Shown one piece after another: positions 9,701 through 16,774 of a DNA stretch of 64,000 bases. The notes beneath the pieces were generated by a model. That model worked only from the letters and a program-made list of their open reading frames with translations. It did no database searches and was not told the origin of the DNA. Each line of letters opens with the position of its first letter. Within the stretch, counting starts at the first letter, position 1. Both the position numbers and the translations under genes were made by a program. Source of the stretch: CAWJMD01 sp963700925 (lineage in GTDB: Bacteria > Actinomycetota > Actinomycetes > Actinomycetales > CAWJMD01); the NCBI GenBank assembly GCA_963700925.1, contig OY969553.1:2480001-2544000 (forward strand), given 5' to 3'.

Positions 9701-10281
9701 CGAGGCAACTGAGTTGGCGCGCTGTCACCAGCATCGAGAAGGTGCCAAGCCAGCCCGTCCGATGCGTACGTGTCAGTGCCGCCGATCACCTGTTCGTGTT
9801 CGGCCGGGGGTGGGCCGTGACACACAACTGCCACCGCTTCCGTCACAGCGCTGCGGGGCGCGCCTTCTTCGACGAACTCGCCCGCAACATCACCCGCAAG
9901 TGGAACACCCGCGTACTCGCCGGGACGCAGCGTCCGCTCGACATGATCGACCTCGACGTGCAGGGCCTGACCAGCGAGACGTTCATCGGGCGCATCGAGG
10001 ACCGCGGCATCGCCGCCGACGCCCTGAACCTTGCAGGCATCCCCACCGGTGTCGGATACGAGCCGATCATCGGGACGCTGTCCCCCTCGGACACCACCCG
10101 CCAGGTGCGTACTGGCTTCCGCGAGTTCGTGTTTCGCGACGTCGACCGCAATGTCGAGCGAGTTCGCATCGACCTCGACCACCTCCCCGGGTTCGTCGAG
10201 GCGCTGAACACCACGCCCGGCAGCGTGGAAGTGGGGACTGACCTGAACGAGCTCATAGGTGTCCTGGAAGCCTCCAGGTGA
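6703..10281 (+). CDS. VirB4-like secretion ATPase interrupted by an intein
   Basis: The 1192-residue precursor is a VirB4/TraC-type ATPase that would power a type IV secretion or conjugation channel at the membrane. The Walker A motif GLGSGKS carries Lys455. Walker B is KAMVLDE ending at residue 701, where a 341-residue intein (residues 702-1042) interrupts the protein. After removal the sequence would read VLDE-CHRFRHS, restoring the ATPase core at about 851 residues. The C-terminal part has the conserved arginine-rich ATPase segment and TSETFIGRIEDRG. Its ATG overlaps the stop of the PrgI-like gene and its TGA overlaps the next GTG. Family membership is well supported; whether the system moves DNA or protein is not, as no coupling protein or relaxase is visible. 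Confidence 0.88.
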   Translation: MSAKLAVRDIAGHLTLTGSTITAWYLVPPVAWAWKGDAHCEDVLTNASQAWAGVTGRDTHTRVTSRPYPAGRWAKALSDNTPNPADLKAFSEYLRNTQKHLHRSTLADTEVYVGVEITERGVGDRFASMLGRNGGNRRRITEILTEIEEAVGHAGFNARPVDQDELEWLMHRSVGLGLPEPVDLAPSNSPLGEDDIATFYDSVDVDPRPGRRSIAITGHPHRNGVEVTRYVTVLSMGRMESLDIPGAHDPWVAYAERLPFGVEFSIRAQHLDGEAAAGAVRSRLDLIKDQDEQVERNNLDRPPVLDRVRGRARAMRDEMEEGTELQGARVPCWVRMAVSGSTEKEVEERARALVKHYRGLHQTNVERPRGQHGLYREFIPGEALATTSHRRVMPVRYFAAGLPQMAATVGDRQGHYLGYTAGTARRGVTWDPHFAMEVRETSGFSPVVGGLGSGKSVFMAAQAHVFNLRGISTTVLDPAGPMSRIPGARVINLMDSSPGTLSPYFVVPDPRRETYRDDPEVRRLTHDIDRGAKAEELFERAVVGARKTRQQMAMDLCRLLLPMEVRGGGDAVGRATRVAVGQAVRSVEAVHTASLGSVLDHLRRGDEHAKEIAAILTDMSEWPQCRLFFGSGYLNGEKPPSDGLVVITMPGLSWPIEGTPESTWGEAERIALPLLTGAAHYAARRVYDLPMGERKAMVLDEALALDTPLPTPTGWTTMREVAVGDRLIGSGGSPVLVEGITEIMDDRECYRLTFDDGDTVIASANHQWLTRITGNGSGPRVRTTETMANWSRSRANANAAIRFRVPVTEPMVAEPIPHIVDPYLMGLWLGDGSKRQTYITALTADAEFYIGELQRLGEPADLRAKRPGMSAVGLGRDNYSEGHPHFALRMRALGVYTDKHIPGSYLRGSIEQRLALVQGLMDTDGHVNADGYCTFSNTNLRIVEGLEEILRSLGITPRRVWRSDSRFRGGGCYKVHFMPHLHNPFRLPRKANRIRVQSRTRQLSWRAVTSIEKVPSQPVRCVRVSAADHLFVFGRGWAVTHNCHRFRHSAAGRAFFDELARNITRKWNTRVLAGTQRPLDMIDLDVQGLTSETFIGRIEDRGIAADALNLAGIPTGVGYEPIIGTLSPSDTTRQVRTGFREFVFRDVDRNVERVRIDLDHLPGFVEALNTTPGSVEVGTDLNELIGVLEASR
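8806..9828 (+). other. In-frame intein with LAGLIDADG homing endonuclease (class 3-like)
   Basis: Residues 1-341 of the insertion. It begins ALALDTPLPTPTGW, with Ala where most inteins have Cys or Ser, and ends VTHN before an extein Cys. Block B holds NHQW with Trp at intein position 67, block F is PVRCVRV with Cys at 320, and block G is THN with Thr at 339. This Trp-Cys-Thr set is the hallmark of class 3 inteins, which use the internal Cys instead of residue 1 to start splicing. Two LAGLIDADG-type helices are present: LMGLWLGDG (about 123-131) and LVQGLMDTDG (215-224), so the homing endonuclease looks intact. It is inserted exactly at Walker B of the host ATPase. The +1 extein residue is Cys, whereas Ser or Thr is usual for class 3 as I recall. 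Confidence 0.9.
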
Positions 10282-12185
10282 AACGCTTTCGACTCCTCTC
10301 CGTCCTGCTGCTGGCGGTAGGGGCGCTCCTCGGCGCCGCGCCGGCCGCGCAGGCGATCCCGGGCATCGACGACTGCAAGGACGCGCCCGTCCCTGAAGCT
10401 CCAGGGCGAGGCATGAACGGTTGGATCCTGCCCGAGCCCGACGAGCCGTCCACCGAAGACCCGTTCGCGGACAACGCTTCGGTGTCGATCTTCGAGGTCT
10501 ACGGCACCGCCGGAATGCGGTTCACCACCTACGACCTGGGCTGCGGACCGGACGCCGCCCGCGACCCCGCAGCCGCGGGTGGCACGGCCCTGGCGAACTA
10601 CATCCTCAACGGATCCAAGGGCTCGATCGCCGGCACGGCCGCTTTGGCATCGGGGGTCTACAACCCAGAGTGGCTCAGCGCGTTCGACGAGCCGCTGACC
10701 AACGTGTCGGCCGGACTGCGTGAATCCATCTTCGACCCTCTCGCGCCCGTCGCCATGCTCGGCGCAGGCCTGGTCGTGCTCTGGGCCGCAACTCGCATGC
10801 GCATCGGAAAGGCCGCAACCACAGCCCTTTTCGCCGTCCTGGCCTTCATCGCGGCGGCCACTGCGGCGACCATGCCCGTCGCCCTCGGCCAGGCCGCCGA
10901 CTCTGTCATCTCCGGGACCACCTCGGCAGTGAACAACCGGCTCGCGGGGACAGAGAATGGTGCATCCGACGTGGCCGCTGTGGCGCCTCTGTCCGACCGC
11001 ATCCTCTATGAGCACTGGCTCGCCGGAACCCTCGGCAGCGCCAACAGCGACACCGCCGACGAGTTCGGCCCAGACCTGTACCGAGCGTCCTCCCTGTCGT
11101 GGGCCGAGGCCGAGATCGTGGAGGCCGACCCCAACGGTGAGGGCAAGCAGATCATCGACGAGAAGGCAGAGCTGTGGACCGAGACCGCAGCAGCGGTGCA
11201 GGAGAACGATCCTGACGCCTACGAGTACCTGGTGGGCCGCCGGTCAGCCGACCGCGTCGGTGAGGCCGTCATCTCGAACCTGGCCTGCTTCCTGATCCTG
11301 CCGTTCCTGCTGATGGCGTTCCTGCTGATGATCGCCGCGTTCATCATCATCCGGTTCCTCGTGATGATGCTGCCGGTGTTCGCGCTGCTGTGGATCCTGC
11401 CGAGCATGCACAGCATCGCCAAGAACACCGCGATGATGGGCGCCGCCGCCGTCATCAACAGCATCGTGTTCGGCGTCGGCTCCACCATCACCATCGTCGT
11501 CGTGGGTCTCCTGCTCGATCCCACCACCGCTCTACCGTCGTGGCTGGGGCTGCTGCTGGCGGGCGTCTTCTGTCTGATCATGTGGATCACCCTCGCCCCC
11601 TTCCGGCGCCTCACCGCCCTCGTCACGGGCGTCGACCCGATGGCCGACACACGCCGCAGCTACGAGCGCATGAAGGACACCACCCTCGGCCTGATCGGTC
11701 GCGTCGCCTCCACCGCCGCCGGCTCCAAGCTGGGCACCAAGGACAACGCCGACGACGTGGCCGACACCGTCCGCGACTCCAAGGACGAAGGAGAGGACGT
11801 ACCGAGGCGCCCCGAGGCGTTCTCTCGGCCCGGCAAGACCGTCCCGAAGCCGGACGGGCCTCAGGAGCCGACGCCTGAACCGGAGGCCGTCGCCGTCCCG
11901 CCGGACGACATCGGGCCGAAGTCACTGGTCAACGGCCATGCCGCCGCGCTCCCAGCAGGCCCCATCCCGCGACCGACCCTCAAACCCACCTCTGCGGGCG
12001 CCGAATCGAACACCGCCACCTGGCGGGCCTTGCCCGAGGCCGAGGCTTCCTCAGCGGGTCCCCAGGTCCAGCGCATCGACCCGGTCGTCGACCAGAACGG
12101 CATGGAGGTGTTCGTCATCTACACACCTGAGGAGGGCTGGGGCACAACGAGAACGGCCGGCCCCAGCGAGTGGGCAGATGCGTAA
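10278..12185 (+). CDS. TrbL/VirB6-like polytopic channel protein
   Basis: A 635-residue protein with an N-terminal signal-like helix ending near APAAQA (about residue 26), an extracellular region to about 150, helices at about 155-210, a second cluster of five to six strong membrane helices at about 330-440, and a long proline-rich charged C-terminal tail. VirB6/TrbL proteins combine several helices with a large hydrophilic tail and form the inner-membrane channel of type IV secretion. The signal peptide plus tail is typical of actinobacterial versions. It starts with GTG inside the VirB4 stop and overlaps the next gene by 8 bases. Function is inferred from topology and gene order; there is no catalytic motif to check. 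Confidence 0.7.
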   Translation: MKRFRLLSVLLLAVGALLGAAPAAQAIPGIDDCKDAPVPEAPGRGMNGWILPEPDEPSTEDPFADNASVSIFEVYGTAGMRFTTYDLGCGPDAARDPAAAGGTALANYILNGSKGSIAGTAALASGVYNPEWLSAFDEPLTNVSAGLRESIFDPLAPVAMLGAGLVVLWAATRMRIGKAATTALFAVLAFIAAATAATMPVALGQAADSVISGTTSAVNNRLAGTENGASDVAAVAPLSDRILYEHWLAGTLGSANSDTADEFGPDLYRASSLSWAEAEIVEADPNGEGKQIIDEKAELWTETAAAVQENDPDAYEYLVGRRSADRVGEAVISNLACFLILPFLLMAFLLMIAAFIIIRFLVMMLPVFALLWILPSMHSIAKNTAMMGAAAVINSIVFGVGSTITIVVVGLLLDPTTALPSWLGLLLAGVFCLIMWITLAPFRRLTALVTGVDPMADTRRSYERMKDTTLGLIGRVASTAAGSKLGTKDNADDVADTVRDSKDEGEDVPRRPEAFSRPGKTVPKPDGPQEPTPEPEAVAVPPDDIGPKSLVNGHAAALPAGPIPRPTLKPTSAGAESNTATWRALPEAEASSAGPQVQRIDPVVDQNGMEVFVIYTPEEGWGTTRTAGPSEWADA

Positions 12186-12645
12186 CCGACACATGCTCCT
12201 CGTCGTCCTGGTCGTCATCGCTGCCGTCGCATGGGTCGGCCGGCTCACCGGCGACCCCGAGCGCGAACCGCAGCTGGCCCAGTCCACCCAGGGCTCAGTC
12301 ACCACCGGTCCTGAGCGCACCTCGCCGGGCGCGTCCACGTCACACGCTGAGCTCGACGAGGTCCAGAAGGCCGCTGTCGCAGGTGTAACCGCCTGGCAGG
12401 ACCGTGACGCCGCAGCCCGCAACGCGGCCCTGGCGCTGGTCGCCACCCCGGAGTACGCGGCAGCGCTCGCGGGCGTCGACCCCGCCGTCGTGCCCGAGTG
12501 CACCGCCGACGACGTCCGCACCGACGTCGAGTCCGACGGGCTTGCCCGAGTGAACGTCACCTGCCACACGGGCATCGCGCTCGATGTCGACGTCACCCTC
12601 GAGGATGCCGAGTGGCGCGTCTCAGACATCGCCCCGGGAGCCTGA
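12178..12645 (+). CDS. Single-pass secretion-module protein, VirB8/TcpC-like
   Basis: A 155-residue protein with one membrane helix at about residues 5-20, a Ser/Thr-rich linker, and a soluble domain from about 58 with a pair of cysteines (CTADD and CHTGI) that could form a disulfide outside the cell. Bitopic proteins with an NTF2-like outer domain (VirB8, TcpC) fill this place in conjugation operons, and the alternating helix-then-strand pattern of the domain fits. I see no decisive motif. The start overlaps the TrbL-like stop by 8 nt and the next start is one base past its stop, so it belongs to the same transcript. Confidence 0.6.
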   Translation: MRNRHMLLVVLVVIAAVAWVGRLTGDPEREPQLAQSTQGSVTTGPERTSPGASTSHAELDEVQKAAVAGVTAWQDRDAAARNAALALVATPEYAAALAGVDPAVVPECTADDVRTDVESDGLARVNVTCHTGIALDVDVTLEDAEWRVSDIAPGA

Positions 12646-12646
12646 C

Positions 12647-13759
12647 GTGGACCCCGTGACCGTCCTGACCGTTGCCAGGATCGCGAGACGCGTCCGGTGG
12701 AAGAAGGTTGTCGCCGGGTTGGTCGTTGCTGGTCTCGCCGTCGTGTTGGGCACCGGCGCCGTCATGACCACTCTCCTCGGTACCCCGGTCACGGACGACA
12801 CCACGGCCCCGTGTGCCGTGACCGTCGCCGAGGGGCAGACCGTCGGCAGCCTGGACGCCGCTCAGACCGCCAACGCGGCAACGATCATCAGCGTCGGCCG
12901 GCGTCTCGGCCTACCCGAGCAGGCATGGATCATCGCGCTGGCCACCGCGCGGCAGGAGTCGACCCTTCGCGCCGACCTGGACGAGTCCGAGTCCGACCGA
13001 GACAGCGCCGGACTGTTCCAGCAGCGCCGCCACTGGGGCACCCTCACCGAGCGGATGGACCCGGCCATCTCGGCCGAGATGTTCTACACCGGCGGCCGGG
13101 GCGGTGCGTCCGAGCGTGGCCTCGTCGACATCGGTGGCTGGGAGTCCATGTCGGTCACCGCGGCCGCGCAGGCCGTACAGGTGTCCGCGTTCCCCAACGC
13201 CTACGCCCGGTGGGAATCGCTGGCCCGCGACCTCGTCGCCGACCTCGCCGGCGGGACAGCCTCGGTCGTCCCCATCGGGTTCGCCGTCGCCCAGAACCGT
13301 TGCGCCACAGATGCAATCCCAGCTGGATTCACCGCGCTCGCCGGCTCTACTCACGGGGAGGCAGCCGTCAATGCGGCCGCCCGCTGGCTCGGCCTCCCGT
13401 ACGCCTGGGGCGGCGGCACCATCACGGGCCCGTCCGAGTCCATCCGGCCGCACGAGACCCAGGTCGGGTTCGACTGCTCCGGACTCGTGATGCACGCCTG
13501 GTACCAGGCCAACGGCACCCGCCTGCCGCACTCCGCCGCGGCCATCTCGGCCATGACGACACCGGTCCCGTCGAGCCAGGTCCAGGCCGGCGACATCCTG
13601 TCGTTCTCCGATGGCGGACGCGTCACGCACGACGGCCTCTACGACGGCCGCGGCGGCATGATCCACGCCCCGAGGACCGGCGACGTCGTCAAGGTCACTC
13701 CCAACGTCCTGACCGACCCGTACTGGTCGGGCCGCCTCGTCTCCATCACCCGCCCTTGA
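12647..13759 (+). CDS. Two-domain cell-wall hydrolase: lysozyme-like plus NlpC/P60
   Basis: A 370-residue membrane-anchored peptidoglycan enzyme. One N-terminal helix (about 22-45) is followed by a lysozyme-like segment with ARQESTL (candidate catalytic Glu) and GLFQQR typical of the transglycosylase fold, then an NlpC/P60 endopeptidase domain. The NlpC domain keeps FDCSGL with Cys277 and later His residues in THDGLYDG and MIHAP. Such bifunctional enzymes open the wall for conjugation machines of Gram-positive bacteria (VirB1/Orf14 type). The GTG start at 12647 lies one base past the previous stop. Its place inside the T4SS-like operon supports a role in assembly of that apparatus rather than in growth. 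Confidence 0.85.
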   Translation: MDPVTVLTVARIARRVRWKKVVAGLVVAGLAVVLGTGAVMTTLLGTPVTDDTTAPCAVTVAEGQTVGSLDAAQTANAATIISVGRRLGLPEQAWIIALATARQESTLRADLDESESDRDSAGLFQQRRHWGTLTERMDPAISAEMFYTGGRGGASERGLVDIGGWESMSVTAAAQAVQVSAFPNAYARWESLARDLVADLAGGTASVVPIGFAVAQNRCATDAIPAGFTALAGSTHGEAAVNAAARWLGLPYAWGGGTITGPSESIRPHETQVGFDCSGLVMHAWYQANGTRLPHSAAAISAMTTPVPSSQVQAGDILSFSDGGRVTHDGLYDGRGGMIHAPRTGDVVKVTPNVLTDPYWSGRLVSITRP

Positions 13760-13775
13760 GCTAGGAGCAACACCC

Positions 13776-14051
13776 ATGACCCTGGACACGGCCGGCGGCC
13801 CCAGCGCGCAGCCCGCAGAGCACGACTCTGCGGCGATGAGCGAGAGCGACTTCTTCGCCAAGATCGCTGCAGCACACCGGAAGATGCGCCACCACGAGGA
13901 GAAGGCGGCCGCGGCTCAGGTCAAGCGCGACGCCGCCATGCTCGCCGCCGTCGAGAACGGCGCGTCCCACGGCGACATCGCACGGTCACTCGGAGTGTCC
14001 CCGTCCGGTGTGCGTCTGGCGGTCCTCCGCGCCAAGGGTAATCGCCCATGA
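13776..14051 (+). CDS. Small helix-turn-helix protein
   Basis: A 91-residue protein. The N-terminal half is charged and helical; the C-terminal part (about residues 56-90) reads as a helix-turn-helix, GASHGDIARSLGVSPSGV followed by a basic helix, as in sigma-like or MarR-like DNA-recognition units. It could regulate the T4SS-like operon or act as a small partition or copy-control factor; neither can be shown. AGGAGC precedes the ATG at 13776, 16 nt after the NlpC gene. The last codons overlap the next ATG (ATGA). Confidence 0.6.
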   Translation: MTLDTAGGPSAQPAEHDSAAMSESDFFAKIAAAHRKMRHHEEKAAAAQVKRDAAMLAAVENGASHGDIARSLGVSPSGVRLAVLRAKGNRP

Positions 14052-14395
14052 GCGGTGGGCCAGCGCGTATCGTCCGATGGATGCGTACCGAGCCGGTCAC
14101 GCCCGAGGCGACGCCTGACGGCGGCCTCGTGGTCCGGGTGCGCCCGCCCGAGGCCCGCACGCCCACCGTGGTCGACGCCGCCACGAAGACCGAGGGCGAG
14201 CGAGTTGTGCTGATGCGCCCGGACGCGTGGTGCTACGACCTGCGCGCGACGTCCGACCCCTACCAGGGCTCCGACGGGCTCATGGTGCAGATCGTGGCCG
14301 AGGCCCACTGGTACCGGCGGCAGATCACCGGCGAACCGATGGAGCCCGTCGAGGTGCTGGCGAGCGTGGTCTTCCTGGAGCGCCCGCCCGCTTAG
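14048..14395 (+). CDS. Hypothetical protein at the end of the T4SS-like operon
   Basis: A 115-residue soluble protein with no signal peptide, membrane helix or motif I recognise. It is mixed alpha/beta in character, with a central Trp/Tyr-containing stretch (DAWCYDLR) and a C-terminal WYRRQITG segment. It starts within the stop of the small HTH gene, so it is translationally coupled, and it is the last gene of the run beginning at 6081. GC content and codon use resemble its neighbours. Confidence 0.5.
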   Translation: MSGGPARIVRWMRTEPVTPEATPDGGLVVRVRPPEARTPTVVDAATKTEGERVVLMRPDAWCYDLRATSDPYQGSDGLMVQIVAEAHWYRRQITGEPMEPVEVLASVVFLERPPA

Positions 14396-14525
14396 GGATG
14401 GCCCGGATGCCGAGCACAGGAGGAGGACAACAGCCGCCTCACGTGCTCACCACCGCCGAAACCGCGGCGAAGTCCCCCAGCTGTGCACGCCACCGTGCGG
14501 CGAACCCCGGTGGCATGCTGACGAC

Positions 14526-14966
14526 GTGAAGACCGTGTACGAGGTCGTGGGAGCCGACGCGCTCCTCCGTCTGGCCCATGCGTGGCACGCCCGAGTGATG
14601 GCGGACGAGGTGGTCTCCCACGCGTTCAGGCATGGCTTCCACCCTCAGCACACCGAGCGCCTCGCGGCCTACTGGGCCGAAGCGCTCGGTGGCCCGACGA
14701 CATACTCCGACAGCTACGGGGACGAGACCTCAGTGGTTCGCATCCACAGCGACAACGGCCCTCACGAGGAGATGGACCGCCGGGCGATCGCCTGCTTCGA
14801 CCAGGCTCTGACCGACGTCGGGCTGCTCGATGACGACCCGGCCAGGGCCGTGCTGCACGACTACTTCGCGTGGGCGACGACCACGACCATGGCCCGATAC
14901 CCGGAGGGTGACGTGCCCGACGGGCTGCGCCTTCCGCAGTGGTCCTGGGACGGTCTGCGCGAGTGA
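14526..14966 (+). CDS. Group II truncated haemoglobin (GlbO/HbO-like)
   Basis: A 146-residue haem protein of the truncated globin family. It has the family pattern near the middle, HTERLAAYWAEALGGP, the YSDSYG region after it, and a C-terminal helix with YFAWAT leading to ARYP. Group II globins in actinobacteria bind oxygen and help with NO or peroxide chemistry and respiration. The GTG start at 14526 was chosen because it gives the standard globin N-terminus. It converges with the acyltransferase gene, the two stops lying one base apart, and marks the return to chromosomal housekeeping genes after the T4SS-like module. Confidence 0.88.
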   Translation: MKTVYEVVGADALLRLAHAWHARVMADEVVSHAFRHGFHPQHTERLAAYWAEALGGPTTYSDSYGDETSVVRIHSDNGPHEEMDRRAIACFDQALTDVGLLDDDPARAVLHDYFAWATTTTMARYPEGDVPDGLRLPQWSWDGLRE

Positions 14967-14967
14967 T

Positions 14968-15564
14968 CTACGCTGGCGCCTCGCCGTGGCCTGACCGGCG
15001 CGGACGGTCCTCCTCGCGCAGCCGCGGCTCGGTGCGCCGCTCGGGGTGCACGCCGCGCTTGTCGGCGTAGAACGCACGCACGAGGTCCATGTCGGCGGCG
15101 ACGTCGCCGGTCGGCGTGAAGGTGGGGCCGAAGCCGATCGTGCGGGTCGGTCCGTCGATGAAGCCCAGGGAGATCGGCAGGCCGGCCTGCTTCGCGATCC
15201 AGTAGAAGCCGGACTTCCAGTAGGTGCCCTTCGTCCGAGTCCCCTCGGCGGCCAGCACGAGCAGGAACGGCTCGTCGTCGTGCGCCTGCGACAGAAGCCT
15301 GCGGACGGTGTCGCCCGGGTTCTTTCGGTCGAGCGGGATGCCACCAGTAGCGCGCAACAAGGGCGCCAGTGGTCCGCGGAAGGCCTCGCGCTTGATCAGC
15401 ACTCTCGGCTGGATGCCGTCTCCCCACATCAGCAGGAGCATCGCGACCCAGTCCCAGTTGGACGTGTGGGGTGCCCCCACCAGCACGCCCGAGCTCGGTA
15501 CGCGTCCCACCGTCTGCCAGCGGGACAGGCGCAGCACCTGCCGTGCGAAGGACTTGCGGAGCAT
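14968..15564 (-). CDS. 1-acyl-glycerol-3-phosphate acyltransferase family (PlsC-like)
   Basis: A 198-residue phospholipid acyltransferase-like protein. The catalytic H(X)4D box is HTSNWD (His33, Asp38), the substrate-phosphate box is EGTRTKG at about residues 106-112, and GIPLDRK is the intermediate box. It is short and lacks clear membrane helices, like the small actinobacterial PlsC paralogues that acylate lysophosphatidate or related polar lipids. The acyl donor and acceptor are not determined by the sequence. It converges with the globin gene. The basic C-terminal tail is low complexity. Confidence 0.85.
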   Translation of the reverse strand: MLRKSFARQVLRLSRWQTVGRVPSSGVLVGAPHTSNWDWVAMLLLMWGDGIQPRVLIKREAFRGPLAPLLRATGGIPLDRKNPGDTVRRLLSQAHDDEPFLLVLAAEGTRTKGTYWKSGFYWIAKQAGLPISLGFIDGPTRTIGFGPTFTPTGDVAADMDLVRAFYADKRGVHPERRTEPRLREEDRPRRSGHGEAPA

Positions 15565-15631
15565 CGACCGTCCTCAGCTCGAGTCGCGGCGAAGAGATCG
15601 CCTGCTCGAACGATAGAGGTCAACCCTCCGG

Positions 15632-15922
15632 TCACGTCAGGGCAACGACCAGAAACAGGACGGCGAGCGCCAGCGCCGTCGGAGTCATCACCCGCTGTTC
15701 AGGCTTGCTCCTGGATACGGCGTTGATGACCGTCCCGAGTGCGAAGTAGGCGGTCAGCACCCAGATGCCCACGCACGAGAACGCTTCGGGGAGAACGTCA
15801 ATGAACTCCGCCCTGTCAAGAATGACGACACCGAACAGCGCGTAGACCACCACCTGGAAGACCGCGAGCCCGGCGAGCACGAGGCAGGCGAGCACCGCAG
15901 CGGTCTCCGTCACGAGCCGCAA
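15632..15922 (-). CDS. Small three-helix membrane protein
   Basis: A 96-residue hydrophobic protein with helices at about 8-32, 49-70 and 78-95. No known family motif. The longest frame begins with TTG at 15922; a GTG four codons in is equally possible. It is encoded 16 nt downstream of the fatty-acid hydroxylase on the same strand and may be cotranscribed with it. Confidence 0.5.
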   Translation of the reverse strand: MRLVTETAAVLACLVLAGLAVFQVVVYALFGVVILDRAEFIDVLPEAFSCVGIWVLTAYFALGTVINAVSRSKPEQRVMTPTALALAVLFLVVALT

Positions 15923-15937
15923 CCTAGCGGAGACGCG

Positions 15938-16774
15938 TCACCCCACGGGCGCGTTCGGCGACCAGCCGGGGCCGCGCAGCACGTGCCCGAACCGTTGCCG
16001 CCACGACGCGGCCGCGCGCACGTCGCGCCAGATCGACACGTACTCGTGGGTGGCCACGACCAGGGGGTTGTAGGTGCGCAGCTGCTTGGTGAGCCCGTAG
16101 GTGACGCGCTCGCCCTCGGGCTCGAAGGTGCGGAAGAGGCGGTCCCAGACGATGAGGATGCCGGCGTAGTTGCGGTCGAGGTAGGCGTCGTTCATCCCAT
16201 GGTGGACGCGGTGGTGCGACGGCGTGTTGAGCACCAGCTCGAGCGGCCGCCACAGCTTGTCGACGCGCTCGGTGTGCAGGAAGAACTGGTAGAGCAGCGA
16301 AATCGACTGCTGCAGGAAGATCGCCCACGGTGGCACGCCGACCATCGCCAAGGGGATCCAGAAGGGCAGCGAGCCGAACGGGGTCCAGGTCTGGCGCAGT
16401 GCGGTGGAGAAGTTGTAGCGCTGGCTGGAGTGGTGCACGACGTGGCTGGCCCAGAGGATCCGCACCTCGTGGTGTGCGCGGTGGAACCAGTAGTAGGCGA
16501 CGTCGTCCGCGAAGAAGATGAACACCCACACCCACCAGAGGCTGGTGTCGAGCCGCAGTGGCGTGAGCGCGTAGACCCCCGAGAACACCACCAGCGCAAC
16601 GGCTTTGTAGCCGATGCCGACCACGACGTTGCCGACGCCCATGCTCAGGCTGGTGAAGGTGTCGCGCACCTCGTAGCCGACCTCGTCGTCGTCGGGCGCG
16701 AACCACAGCGACGCGAGCTCGATGACCACGAACAGGATGAAGAAGGGGATCGCCATGGCGATGATGTCGATCAT
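15938..16774 (-). CDS. Sterol desaturase / fatty acid hydroxylase superfamily protein
   Basis: A 278-residue integral membrane di-iron oxygenase. The histidine clusters that bind the two irons are all present: HRAHH (about residues 98-102), HVVHHSS (about 111-117) and HHRVHHG (about 186-192), with membrane helices before and between them. Such enzymes hydroxylate or desaturate fatty acids, sterols or carotenoids; the substrate is unknown here. Its ATG overlaps the stop of the upstream FadR-type regulator (ATGA), so the pair is one transcription unit, which makes a lipid substrate and regulation by an acyl ligand plausible. Confidence 0.88.
   Translation of the reverse strand: MIDIIAMAIPFFILFVVIELASLWFAPDDDEVGYEVRDTFTSLSMGVGNVVVGIGYKAVALVVFSGVYALTPLRLDTSLWWVWVFIFFADDVAYYWFHRAHHEVRILWASHVVHHSSQRYNFSTALRQTWTPFGSLPFWIPLAMVGVPPWAIFLQQSISLLYQFFLHTERVDKLWRPLELVLNTPSHHRVHHGMNDAYLDRNYAGILIVWDRLFRTFEPEGERVTYGLTKQLRTYNPLVVATHEYVSIWRDVRAAASWRQRFGHVLRGPGWSPNAPVG

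Noticed and set aside
14396..14525. Att site or direct repeat closing the T4SS-like module
   Set aside because: No copy of the tRNA-Ser(CGA) 3' end or another matching repeat was found here, so the module's borders are not defined.
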